From JAFDVJ01 sp964487505 (GTDB lineage Bacteria > Acidobacteriota > Blastocatellia > Pyrinomonadales > Pyrinomonadaceae): DNA of 53,419 bases. Where the stretch lies: the NCBI GenBank assembly GCA_964487505.1, contig CAZARD010000016.1, positions 1-53,419 of the forward strand, written 5' to 3'. Shown in pieces: positions 17,101-24,524 of the stretch. A program made the translations under genes and the position numbers. The stretch's first letter is position 1, and every line of letters starts with the position of its first letter. The notes below the pieces were generated by a model that worked only from the letters and a program-made list of their open reading frames with translations, was not told where the DNA came from and did no database searches.

Positions 17101-17856
17101 ATGCGGGGTCTTGAACGAATACCACTTTCGGGCCTTCCCGTGGAACTGGATCGCCGACCATTGCTCCAATATCCTAAGCGCGGCCTTGACCTGCACGATC
17201 TCGCCGGATCCTTCCTCTTCGATGACGTACTTTTCGAACAACTTCCCGAACGTCTTGTCCTCGAGCTTTCGGTATGCATCGCCGACCTTCGCGACAGTCG
17301 AACGCGCAGCTTCCGAGAGCTCCGCGCCTTTGCTCAGTTCGTCTTCCGCATCGACGAGCCGCCCCGCCATCGTGGCCACAGCGAGTTCCTCGTCGAACGG
17401 TATCGTTTCATCGAACGCCGCGAATTGAAGTTCCCTGATCGCCTGCGTCAGACCGTTTGCATCGAGCTCTCCGACCTTGTCGGCCGCATATTTCTTTATC
17501 GCGCGGCGCTGGACGAAGAACTTGTACTGCCAGATCGGATTCTGCCGCAGGATCGTCCGCTGAAACTGCTCGCGTTCGCGCGTGATTCCGAACAAGCGGG
17601 CGATGAAATCGGACAGATGCGGCGCGGCGTCGGTCAGAATGTTCGAGACCGCGCGCTTTTCGATTCCCTCGCCGCGGGCGTTGATGTAATTCATCAGCGC
17701 CTCGTAAAGAACCGGCTCACGATCGCGCACCTCGGCGTAGAACTTGTCGGCGAGATCCTTCAGCCGACGCGCGTCAAACAGGTCGGAAAAACGGAAACCT
17801 TCGATACCCAGCTCAAAATCGTTGTCGGGCCAAAATTCTTTGGAAGAGACTGTCAT
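14170..17856 (-). CDS. Single-chain FAD/Fe-S oxidoreductase: GltD/NfnB-like plus PyrK/NfnA-like
   Basis: A 1228-residue protein. Residues 1 to about 300 match nothing I recognise and are helical and charged. A cysteine-rich region follows (CLICHERDKDSC, then GCPLDEK, then CAGTGHRICNDCMKGC), fit for Fe-S clusters as in GltD-type subunits. Next is a GltD/NfnB-like flavin domain with VLVVGLGPAGYTLS near residue 440 and a second dinucleotide site IAIGGGLTGIDTATEL near 615. From about 905 (MFKVTVVKVDRLTP) it is PyrK/NfnA-like: a ferredoxin reductase fold with GQFYRLQNF and LAGGGLGNAVLFSIAKAL, then CMMKEVCAQC...CFNQD for a [2Fe-2S] cluster. NfnAB links NAD(P)H and ferredoxin; this may do a related job, which is inference. 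Start MTVSSKEFW is chosen because the upstream extension is non-conserved in look. Confidence 0.8.
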   Translation of the reverse strand: MTVSSKEFWPDNDFELGIEGFRFSDLFDARRLKDLADKFYAEVRDREPVLYEALMNYINARGEGIEKRAVSNILTDAAPHLSDFIARLFGITREREQFQRTILRQNPIWQYKFFVQRRAIKKYAADKVGELDANGLTQAIRELQFAAFDETIPFDEELAVATMAGRLVDAEDELSKGAELSEAARSTVAKVGDAYRKLEDKTFGKLFEKYVIEEEGSGEIVQVKAALRILEQWSAIQFHGKARKWYSFKTPHTIDYQNLVHLTRPDAKFHNIMRGHDADLRRRDGFKLTDHRGTQRDALFEVDYCLICHERDKDSCSTGLREKDGAPKRNPLGIKTEGCPLDEKISEMHLMKRQGDSIASLALVTIDNPMCAGTGHRICNDCMKGCIFQKQEPVNIPLAETASLTDVLSLPYGFEIYGLLTRWNPLNAKQPYQLPYNGKNVLVVGLGPAGYTLSHYLLNEGFGVVGIDGLKIEPLPADLTGDLGRSVPKPVKDISEITHELDDRVLSGFGGVSEYGITVRWDKNFLTMMQLMLFRRKQFRAYGGIRFGGTLTIDDAWDFGFDHIAIATGAGKPTIVPMKNNLIRGIRKASDFLMALQLTGAFKKEMLSNLQVRLPAIAIGGGLTGIDTATELMGYYPVQVEKMLANFETIAAEIGEEGVWKAFDEEEKKVMGEFLVHGKAIRDERRRAAEAGEEPNFIPLLRSWGGVALVYRKRLQDSPAYRLNHEEIQKALEEGINIIELMSPTEAVPDEYGAVKAIVFEKQNYDPESGKFSRSGEFVTMPARTVCVAAGTSPNVIYEKEYPGTFQLDEWRQFFRPFRLEKNGDGKFHTVEAAKGETGFFTSYERDGKFISYYGDNHPQYAGNVVKAMASAKNGYEKVVELFADELRNTPDADREPLFEDLVKKLDGMFKVTVVKVDRLTPTIVDVIVKAPLQARKFEPGQFYRLQNFESRAALIDGKRLMMEGLALTGAWTDKEKGLLSMIVLEMGTSSKLCSLLKEGEEVIVMGPTGTPTEIPENETVMLAGGGLGNAVLFSIAKALREKNNRVIYFAGYKNGADLYKREEIEKATDQVIWATDAGVEIEPQRPHDAHFRGNIVQAMVAYAEGSLGTKTVELSDVDRIIAIGSDRMMNGVREARFGVLKPFLKPDHIAIGSINSPMQCMMKEVCAQCLQRHVNPNTGEEYFVFSCFNQDQNLDFVDFHNLNDRLRGNSIQEKLTNMWFDVKVAKR

Positions 17857-18081
17857 ATATGTGTAAGCAAAGAAAAATAAGAAACGAGCTTCAAAGCTAA
17901 AATATACCATTTCGCGGGCGGGCCGGACAAAACGCCCGCACCGCGCCGATCCTTCGGAAAAGCCATTTGATCGTGGTTTTTTCACGGATCACAGCGAAAA
18001 CGCGGCAAAGGAAAGCGCGATTGTGTTATAAAGTAGTTTTGCCAGATCTGAGTACGGACGGAGCTTTCAGAATCAGTTTTT

Positions 18082-20583
18082 ATGGAGAAGGACGAGCGTT
18101 TACTGCCTTTGCCGAACAGTTTGCAGGTCACGAAACCGGACGAATATCCCGCCTCGTATTCGCCGTTTTATGATGACGAGAATTTCGAGGACCGGCGAAC
18201 GATCCGCGAGTATTTCAACGTCGTTTACAAGCGCCTGCCGCTGATCCTGGCGCTATCGATCGTGGTGACGGCCGGCGCCGCATTGTATATGTACCGCCAG
18301 GCGTCAATCTATTCGGCGACGACGACGCTGGTCATCGAACCGCGAAAGCCCAAGGTCCAGCAAAAGGACGCGATCAACATCAATTTCGGCAACGACGCGA
18401 ACTACATGAACACGCAGTTGCAGCTGCTGCAGAGTCCGGACCTGATGCGTCAGACCGTGATCGCGCTCGGGCTTCACCGCGATCCGAACCTTTTCGCCGA
18501 TCAAAACCGCGGAATGCTCAGTTCGCTGAGGTCGATCTTCGGCGGAGAAAAGGCGAAGACCGAAACTTCCCCATCGCTGCCGGTCATTTCCGATTCGAAC
18601 GGAAACGCCGCTGATCCGGTCGTTCTCACCGTCGAAGAACGTGCGCTAGCCGATCGTTACGCCGGAACGTTCCTTAGCGGGCTCCGCGTGGAACCGGTCG
18701 AACGCACGAACATCGTTACGCTGACGATCCAGTCGACGAACCCTGACGTCGCGCCGAAGGTCACGGATATGCTCGCCAAGGTCTTCATCAAGAACGATCA
18801 GGAACTCGAAACGCAGGGCGCCAAATCTCAGTATGAGGAGCTGAGCAAGTCGATCGACGAACTGCAGACCGCGATCAGCAATCAGGAGGCGGAGCTCATC
18901 AACCTGCTGCGCGGAAACAATCTTCCGCTGCAGGAGAAGGGTTTCGAATTCCGCAACACCGCGCTCCAGACGCTGTACACGCAATACCAGGACGCGCACA
19001 ACGAGCGGTTGAAGATCGAAGCGCAATACCGGGCGGCGCAGAAGGCGGCGGACGGAAAGGGCGGGATCCTATCGGTCGTCCCCGACAACAAAGCGATCCT
19101 CGCGGCACGCGAACAGAATCTTAAGCGCGAGGCCGACCTCGAGAAGCGGATCGAGGACCTTGACCGCAAGAAAAAGGACGCGGAAGAGGAACGGGCGGCG
19201 CTCCTCGAGAAGTACACCGAGGAATACTCGAAGGTGAAAGAGGTTTCGGCACGGATCCAGAAACTCGAAGAACAAAAGGTCAGCCTGCAGAAGGAGATCA
19301 CGAAAAAGATCGACGAAGAGGGCTCAAAGCTTGTCCGAAACGCCGAAAAAGAGGTTGTTTCCGGACTGCAGGCCCAACTCGAAACGCTGCAGCGCCGCGA
19401 AGCGCAGCTTTACGAGGGTTACAAGCAGGAAGAATCTAAGGCCAATCTTGAGGGTCAGGCCGAGACAAAACTGACGACGCTCAAACGCGCGATCGAAACG
19501 AACCGCAGCCTGCTCGATACTTATACGCAGCGACAGAAAGAACAGGAACTTTCGCTCAGCAGCAACCGGCCGGACAATATCAAGATCACCGGCGAGGCGA
19601 TCCGTCCGACGGCGCCGATCGGTCCGCAACGGAACCGGAACATCCTGGTCGCGTTCCTCGTGTCGCTCGCGGCCGGGATCGGCCTTGCGTTCCTGCTTGA
19701 TTATCTTGACGACTCGATCCGCTCATCGGACGACATCGGACGCCATCTCGGGTTGCCGACGCTGGCCCTCATCCCGCATCAAGCGTCCGACAAGCGAAGG
19801 CCCGTACTGGCGCCCAAGGGCGGCGACAGGGCCGGTTCGACCGCGCTTGTTACACTCGAGGACACGCGCTCCGCAATGGCGGAGTCATACCGCCACCTGC
19901 GTACATCGCTATTGTTCTCGTCGGCCGGAAAACCGCCGCAGACGATGCTTGTCACCTCATCGCAACCGGCGGAAGGCAAGACGACGACTGCCATCAACAC
20001 CGCGATCACGCTCGCACAGGCCGGCGCGGAGGTCGTGCTGATCGATTGCGACCTTCGTCGTCCGCGGCTCCACAGCCATTTTGATCTGCCGAACTCTAGT
20101 GGGCTGACGAACTATCTTTCGGGCGAGAAGAATCCGGACACTTTGCTCCGGACGTTCCAAAATCTGCCGAAGCTGAAGATCATTACGAGCGGTCCGCTTC
20201 CGCCTAACCCTGCGGAGTTGCTGAGCTCGAACGAGATGCGCAACTTGCTCCAGTTCCTGCGCGGGAACTTCAAGCACGTGATCATCGATTCGCCGCCGGC
20301 CATTTCGTTCACCGACGCGGCGATCCTTGCAACCCTCGTTGACGGTGTCATCCTCGTGGCGATGGCCGGAAAGAGTTCTATTCATTTGATGCGGCGCTTC
20401 AAGCAGAGACTTGCGAATCTCGGCGCTCGCATCTACGGCGTCGTCCTGAACGGCATCAAGGCGGATTCGGTCGAGTACGGGTACTACGGCTACGGCTACA
20501 CTTACAACTACTATACATCGCACTCCGATGATTCGACTCCGCTGATGGAAGAACTCGAAGCCGAACGCAGCCGGACCGAATAA
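18082..20583 (+). CDS. Polysaccharide chain-length regulator fused to tyrosine autokinase (Wzc/BY-kinase)
   Basis: An 833-residue inner-membrane protein. A Wzz domain starts near residue 45 with the first membrane helix (LPLILALSIVVTAGAALYMY); a long coiled coil fills about 240-480; the second membrane helix is ILVAFLVSLAAGIGLAFLLDYLDD near 510-535. The cytoplasmic kinase has Walker A SSQPAEGKTTT near 630, Walker A' LIDCDLRRPR near 653 and Walker B VIIDSPP near 730. A tyrosine cluster (YGYYGYGYTYNYY) close to the C-terminus is the autophosphorylation tail. It controls export and chain length of an extracellular polysaccharide. The convergent rfbD-rfbB genes make dTDP-rhamnose, a likely building block. 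Transcribed away from the large flavoprotein gene. Confidence 0.95.
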   Translation: MEKDERLLPLPNSLQVTKPDEYPASYSPFYDDENFEDRRTIREYFNVVYKRLPLILALSIVVTAGAALYMYRQASIYSATTTLVIEPRKPKVQQKDAININFGNDANYMNTQLQLLQSPDLMRQTVIALGLHRDPNLFADQNRGMLSSLRSIFGGEKAKTETSPSLPVISDSNGNAADPVVLTVEERALADRYAGTFLSGLRVEPVERTNIVTLTIQSTNPDVAPKVTDMLAKVFIKNDQELETQGAKSQYEELSKSIDELQTAISNQEAELINLLRGNNLPLQEKGFEFRNTALQTLYTQYQDAHNERLKIEAQYRAAQKAADGKGGILSVVPDNKAILAAREQNLKREADLEKRIEDLDRKKKDAEEERAALLEKYTEEYSKVKEVSARIQKLEEQKVSLQKEITKKIDEEGSKLVRNAEKEVVSGLQAQLETLQRREAQLYEGYKQEESKANLEGQAETKLTTLKRAIETNRSLLDTYTQRQKEQELSLSSNRPDNIKITGEAIRPTAPIGPQRNRNILVAFLVSLAAGIGLAFLLDYLDDSIRSSDDIGRHLGLPTLALIPHQASDKRRPVLAPKGGDRAGSTALVTLEDTRSAMAESYRHLRTSLLFSSAGKPPQTMLVTSSQPAEGKTTTAINTAITLAQAGAEVVLIDCDLRRPRLHSHFDLPNSSGLTNYLSGEKNPDTLLRTFQNLPKLKIITSGPLPPNPAELLSSNEMRNLLQFLRGNFKHVIIDSPPAISFTDAAILATLVDGVILVAMAGKSSIHLMRRFKQRLANLGARIYGVVLNGIKADSVEYGYYGYGYTYNYYTSHSDDSTPLMEELEAERSRTE

Positions 20584-20585
20584 TT

Positions 20586-20668
20586 GATTTGGGATTTGGG
20601 ATTTTGGATTTTGGATCAGGCCTCCATCACCTCAATCCAAAATCCAAAATCCAAAATCGAAAATCCCG
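20586..20668. repeat. Opposed heptamer arrays, GATTTTG / AATCCAA
   Basis: Left GATTTGG x2, GATTTTG x2, GATCAGG (20586-20620); right AATCCAA x3, AATCGAA, AATCCCG (20634-20668). Near-perfect complementarity around a 13-bp spacer. It fills the whole space between two convergent genes and ends 1 bp before the rfbD stop, so it could act as a two-way transcription barrier. Confidence 0.85.
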
Positions 20669-20669
20669 A

Positions 20670-21515
20670 TCACGATCGGCCCAGGAATCTCCGAAGCGCG
20701 TCTTCCCAATCCGGCATCGGCCGGAGTCCGAACCGCTCGCTGAAAAGACAGGCGATCTTTGAGTTCGAGGGCCGCGGGGCCGGCCGTTCCAAACTGTCGG
20801 CCGAGGCGTAGATCAGTAGGTCTTTTTCGAATCCGCTTATCTCGCAGACCTTCTCCGCAAACCCCGCATAGCTCGTGCCCGGGCCGGAGTTCGTGACGTG
20901 ATAAACCGCCGGCAGATCGAGCTCGGCCAGATCGCGGAGACGCCGTGCGAGGTCGCCGGCAAAGGTTGGGGTTCCGAATGAATCGTGGATCGCCTTGATC
21001 GACTTTCCGGCCGCGAGAAGGTCCGCCATGACGCTCAAGAAATTCGTGCCTCCCAAACCGTAGATCCAACCCGTTCGAACGATCACAGATCGCGCAAACG
21101 CAGCGCGCGCGCGGTCCTCGCCCTCAAGTTTGGCCGTGCCGTAAACACCCTTCGGATCGGGCGTGTCCCGCTGGTCATAGAATCCTTCCTTGGTGCCGTC
21201 GAAGACATAATCGGTCGAGATCGTGACGAACCGCGATCCGGTTCGCCGCGCGGCGAGCGCGAGATTCTCCGGGCCTGCGGCATTCGCGGCGAAGCATCGA
21301 TCGACGTTCGATTCCGACCCGTCGACATCGGTGTAGGCCGCGCAGTTGATGATCGCGTCGGGCCTCACCGAATCGACGCATTCGGCGACACGCACGCGGT
21401 CGGCGATGTCGAGGTCGGCGCGCGTGAAAGCGAGGACCTCGTCCCCGATCGATTCGCAATGAGCGCGGGTCGCGCGCGCCACCATTCCGTTGGCGCCGGT
21501 GATCAAGACTTTCAT
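20670..21515 (-). CDS. rfbD: dTDP-4-dehydrorhamnose reductase
   Basis: A 281-residue short-chain dehydrogenase family enzyme that makes dTDP-L-rhamnose in the last step of the pathway. The NAD(P) site is at the N-terminus (LITGANGMVARATR). The active-site tyrosine/lysine pair is in GVYGTAKLEGE (YxxxK), with FVTISTDYVFDG before it and RTGWIYG after it, both typical of RfbD. The ATG at 21515 shares one base with the rfbB stop (TGATG), so it is coupled to rfbB; a GTG one codon earlier is also possible. The 3' end meets the opposed heptamer arrays. Confidence 0.94.
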   Translation of the reverse strand: MKVLITGANGMVARATRAHCESIGDEVLAFTRADLDIADRVRVAECVDSVRPDAIINCAAYTDVDGSESNVDRCFAANAAGPENLALAARRTGSRFVTISTDYVFDGTKEGFYDQRDTPDPKGVYGTAKLEGEDRARAAFARSVIVRTGWIYGLGGTNFLSVMADLLAAGKSIKAIHDSFGTPTFAGDLARRLRDLAELDLPAVYHVTNSGPGTSYAGFAEKVCEISGFEKDLLIYASADSLERPAPRPSNSKIACLFSERFGLRPMPDWEDALRRFLGRS

Positions 21516-22534
21516 CACGCGGCAATCTCCCCGTACATTTTCCGGTAATACTCGCGATACTCGCCGTTACGGATGTGTTCGACCCAATCGACGTTGGTCC
21601 GGTACCAGTCGATCGTCGAACGCAACCCATCTTCCCAAGCGGTCAGCGGTTTCCACCCGAGCTCACGTTCGACGAGTTCCGCGTCGATCGCATACCGCCG
21701 GTCGTGTCCGAGACGGTCGGCCACGAACCGGATCAGCGAATGCGGTTTTCCGACGGCGTCGAGGATCGACGTCACGACCTCAAGATTGCGCCGCTCGTTG
21801 CGGGCGCCGATGTTGTAGTGCGCGCCCGGCCGTCCGCGCTCGAACGCAAGCCAAATGGCGCGCGCGTGATCGTCGACATAAATCCAGTCGCGGACGTTCA
21901 GACCGTCGCCGTAGACCGGCAAAGGCTCGTCCCGCAAAGCGTTCGAGATCATCAGCGGGATCAGTTTTTCGGGAAACTGGCGCGGGCCGTAATTGTTGCC
22001 GCAACGCGTGATGACCGTTTCGAGTCCGAATGTTTCGCGGGCCGCGCGGACGAAGTGCTCGGCCGCGGCCTTCGACGCGGCATACGGAGAGTTCGGCTCG
22101 AGCGGCGAATCCTCGCGGAAGAAAGCATCGTCCGATTCGGGCAAACTGCCCATAACTTCATCGGTCGAAACCTGAACGAATCGCGAGACGTTCCGGGCGC
22201 GGGCGCAATCGAGCAGGACCTGTGTGCCGAAGACATTGGTCATCACGAACTCGCCGGCCGAACTGATCGACCGGTCGACGTGCGATTCGGCGGCGAAATT
22301 GAATATCGCGTCCGCGTTTTCGGGAAGCGCGCTGAGCACGACGTCCTTGTCGCAGATGTTGCCCCGGACGAACCGGTGGCGGGCCTCATCGACCCCTTTC
22401 AGGTTTTCGAGATTTCCGGCGTAAGTGAGAGCGTCGAAATTCACGATCCGCACGTCGTCGGTCTCACGCAGAACAAGGTGAATGAACGCGGAGCCTATGA
22501 ATCCGGCCCCGCCGGTGACAAAAACGGTTCTCAT
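21515..22534 (-). CDS. rfbB: dTDP-glucose 4,6-dehydratase
   Basis: A 339-residue extended SDR enzyme. It converts dTDP-glucose to dTDP-4-keto-6-deoxyglucose, the second step toward dTDP-rhamnose. VTGGAGFIGSAFIHL (residues 5-19) is the NAD site; FDALTYAGNLENL, FAAESHVDRSI and the catalytic SPYAASKAAAEH (YxxxK) follow, then TRCGNNYGPRQFPEKLIPL and GDGLNVRDWIYVDDH. It is the first gene of a two-gene unit with rfbD. The rfbA and rfbC genes are not in the window. The short gap to the upstream PH-domain gene (28 bp, same strand) allows co-transcription. Confidence 0.96.
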   Translation of the reverse strand: MRTVFVTGGAGFIGSAFIHLVLRETDDVRIVNFDALTYAGNLENLKGVDEARHRFVRGNICDKDVVLSALPENADAIFNFAAESHVDRSISSAGEFVMTNVFGTQVLLDCARARNVSRFVQVSTDEVMGSLPESDDAFFREDSPLEPNSPYAASKAAAEHFVRAARETFGLETVITRCGNNYGPRQFPEKLIPLMISNALRDEPLPVYGDGLNVRDWIYVDDHARAIWLAFERGRPGAHYNIGARNERRNLEVVTSILDAVGKPHSLIRFVADRLGHDRRYAIDAELVERELGWKPLTAWEDGLRSTIDWYRTNVDWVEHIRNGEYREYYRKMYGEIAA

Positions 22535-22562
22535 AAAAAATCTGTGTTTGACCGATGCAACG

Positions 22563-23147
22563 TTATTTGTCGAGCGATCTCATCTCGCGCAGAACCAGAT
22601 CGGCGTATTTCTTGGGAGTATTGATGTTACGCAAAATTACCTTGCCGCCGTCCTCGCTCGCGTTGTCGATGACGAGATTGCCGAAGCCGAGAAACCGCTG
22701 CGTGATGGTCGACGAGACCGAGACGTCCTGAATCGAACGGAGCGGAATGCTGCGCGAATTTTGAAAAATGAATCCCTCGTCTATCTCGATCTTGGCGTCG
22801 GTCAGAGTGTATCGGATCATTTTGTTGCGAAAATGATAATACGCCGGGATCAAAAAGAGCGCGAGTCCGAGTACGACCGCGATCCAAGTCGGCACGGTAA
22901 CGAGGAACACGCTGAAGAACGCGACCAAGGCGAGCGCGCCGATAATCGAAAGGACGTAGCCGATCCTGACGAATTTGAGCGTCGGAGTGATCGAGAAGAC
23001 GTCAGTTTCGTCGATCTCAACCCTGATCGGCGGCGTTCCCGCTTTGACCGCGACCCGCGTCTCTTCTTCATTCTCGAATTTCGATCCGCATTTCAGGCAA
23101 TAAACGGCCTCGTCCGGATTCTCTTTTCCGCATTTGATACAGAACAT
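22563..23147 (-). CDS. Zinc-ribbon, membrane, bacterial PH (YdbS-like) domain protein
   Basis: A 194-residue protein. It opens with a small zinc ribbon (MFCIKCGKENPDEAVYCLKCG), then a polar linker, two adjacent membrane segments (about residues 64-105, a helical hairpin), and a YdbS/bPH2-like PH domain (YTLTDAKIEIDEGFIFQNSRS, IPLRSIQDVSVSST, FLGFGNLVIDNAS). Such proteins are common but poorly characterised; some act in membrane stress. The frame opens 18 codons earlier, but the zinc ribbon fixes the start at 23147. It may be co-transcribed with rfbB, 28 bp downstream. Confidence 0.75.
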   Translation of the reverse strand: MFCIKCGKENPDEAVYCLKCGSKFENEEETRVAVKAGTPPIRVEIDETDVFSITPTLKFVRIGYVLSIIGALALVAFFSVFLVTVPTWIAVVLGLALFLIPAYYHFRNKMIRYTLTDAKIEIDEGFIFQNSRSIPLRSIQDVSVSSTITQRFLGFGNLVIDNASEDGGKVILRNINTPKKYADLVLREMRSLDK

Positions 23148-23200
23148 AGTTTTCGCGCCCCCGATGCGCCAATGATACATCACTTCGCCGGCGTCGAACA

Positions 23201-23228
23201 AAAAAAGCGGCCGGAACGCTCCGGCCGC
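23201..23228 (-). terminator. Rho-independent terminator of the transglycosylase gene
   Basis: On the minus strand a 9-bp GC-rich stem (GCGGCCGGA/TCCGGCCGC) closes a 4-nt loop and is followed by seven T. It lies 42 bp after the transglycosylase stop and separates that gene from the PH-domain gene. Confidence 0.85.
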
Positions 23229-23269
23229 AGGTCTTTTCAGACAAGAGGAGAAGAAACCAAGGCGGCATC

Positions 23270-24094
23270 CTATTGATTTACAAGCCGCATCCTTCCATCC
23301 GGCAACCGGATCGCGAGCGCGTCGGGCTCATACACGGTCAGCGGCTTGTTGTCCTTCCTTTCGAGTTTTTCGGCCTGCTGGTTGGAAACCTTCTTGACCG
23401 AATTGCGGATGTAGTTCGGGTTCGAGATCGAATTGTAGCGGGCGGTGATGCGGCGTACATATTCCTGGGTCTCGCGGTATGGTGGCACCTGATTGCCGTA
23501 TTTCCAGACGGCCCCTTCGCCGGCGTTGTAGCCGGCAAGCGCGAGGACCACATCGCCGTTGAATGTATTCAGCAGCCATCGCATGTACCGGATCCCGGCG
23601 TCGATGTTCTGTTTCGGATCGTAGATATCGGTGACGCCAAACCGCCGGGCCGTCGCCGGCATCAGCTGCATCAGACCGCTCGCGCCCTTGTAAGATGTCG
23701 CGCGGAGTTTGAATGACGATTCCTGATGCATCTGGGCGTAGATCAGAAGCGGGTCGATATTGTTGCGGCGGGCGGACTCAACGATGTAAGAATCGTATAG
23801 CGCGCTGCCGGTCGTGAATCCATTGAGCCCCGACCCGGTGCCCATCACGAGTTTGTATGTATTTCCGACGGCGGCCGTGGATCCGAGTCCTTCCTGGACG
23901 GTCATCGTCGCCTTGGCCGTTTTCTTGACCAGGGTTTTCGATTTCGACCGAACTGCCGGTGTTTGTGCGACGGTCGATGAAACGATCGTCACGCCGCCGG
24001 AAACATCGAAGTTGTCAAAGACGCGGGAGCGTGTTTGCGAGAATGCCGTTGCAGAGAGAATCAAGAAAAGAAATGCTGTGATAGCGTGTTTCAT
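23270..24094 (-). CDS. Secreted lytic transglycosylase (SLT domain)
   Basis: A 274-residue protein with signal peptide (ITAFLFLILSATAFS). A linker of about 75 residues leads to the SLT lysozyme-like domain (about 103-235): YAQMHQESSFKLRATS holds the catalytic Glu near residue 124, then GASGLMQLMPATARRFGV, DPKQNIDAGIRYMRWLL and LALAGYNAGEGAV, all family signatures. It cleaves peptidoglycan between MurNAc and GlcNAc. The C-terminus ends with a short basic tail. It is transcribed alone, with a clear terminator. Confidence 0.93.
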   Translation of the reverse strand: MKHAITAFLFLILSATAFSQTRSRVFDNFDVSGGVTIVSSTVAQTPAVRSKSKTLVKKTAKATMTVQEGLGSTAAVGNTYKLVMGTGSGLNGFTTGSALYDSYIVESARRNNIDPLLIYAQMHQESSFKLRATSYKGASGLMQLMPATARRFGVTDIYDPKQNIDAGIRYMRWLLNTFNGDVVLALAGYNAGEGAVWKYGNQVPPYRETQEYVRRITARYNSISNPNYIRNSVKKVSNQQAEKLERKDNKPLTVYEPDALAIRLPDGRMRLVNQ

Positions 24095-24215
24095 AAGTTG
24101 GGTTTTTCCGAGCTCTTCTGAGGTTAGGTCAATGACGGTCGGCCTTCCGAGCGTCCATATCTAAAACAAATTCCGAATGAGGACGTTGTTCCAAAATTAT
24201 TTGGCTTTGTTGAAC

Positions 24216-24228
24216 AGTGTATTACACT
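24216..24228. promoter_or_regulatory. Operator-like palindrome AGTGTA-T-TACACT
   Basis: A perfect 6-1-6 palindrome in the divergent space between the transglycosylase (minus) and a small membrane protein (plus). A TTGAAC hexamer touches it on the left (24210-24215), but I see no good -10. The bound factor is unknown. Confidence 0.35.
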
Positions 24229-24327
24229 TTCCGTTTTCTCGAACTGAGGGAAAAAAGTTCCGCTGAAATTTGCAAAAGTACCTTTTTTTAGAGTATTTTA
24301 GGGGCATCTGGAATAACTTGTCCCCCG

Positions 24328-24468
24328 ATGAATCGAAGAACACACAAGTCCTCAGTGTCCGATACCGGTCGCCTGTTCGTGATCGAGGGGAAAAACGACT
24401 ATCTGATCATCGGGATCGTTCTGCTTCTGCTTTCATTCTTTATCTTCGGCACGTTCTTCTTTCGTTAA
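24328..24468 (+). CDS. Small single-pass membrane protein
   Basis: A 46-residue protein, MNRRTHKSSVSDTGRLFVIE followed by GKNDY and one strongly hydrophobic helix (LIIGIVLLLLSFFIFGTFFF) ending in Arg. The basic N-terminus suggests that it stays in the cytoplasm. I do not recognise the family. The stop at 24466 is 57 bp before the MgtE/CBS gene on the same strand, so the two may share a transcript. No strong Shine-Dalgarno is seen; confidence rests on the clean membrane-protein architecture. Confidence 0.5.
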   Translation: MNRRTHKSSVSDTGRLFVIEGKNDYLIIGIVLLLLSFFIFGTFFFR

Positions 24469-24524
24469 GCGGTCACCCAACTTTCGCTCCCGTTTTCTGC
24501 CGCAATCGAATATAGTCTTAACTG

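Noticed and set aside
15283..17880. Long open frame (865 codons) on the plus strand opposite the flavoprotein gene
   Set aside because: It is an antisense shadow of a clear gene, with arginine/aspartate-rich text typical of high-GC complementary frames and no domain.
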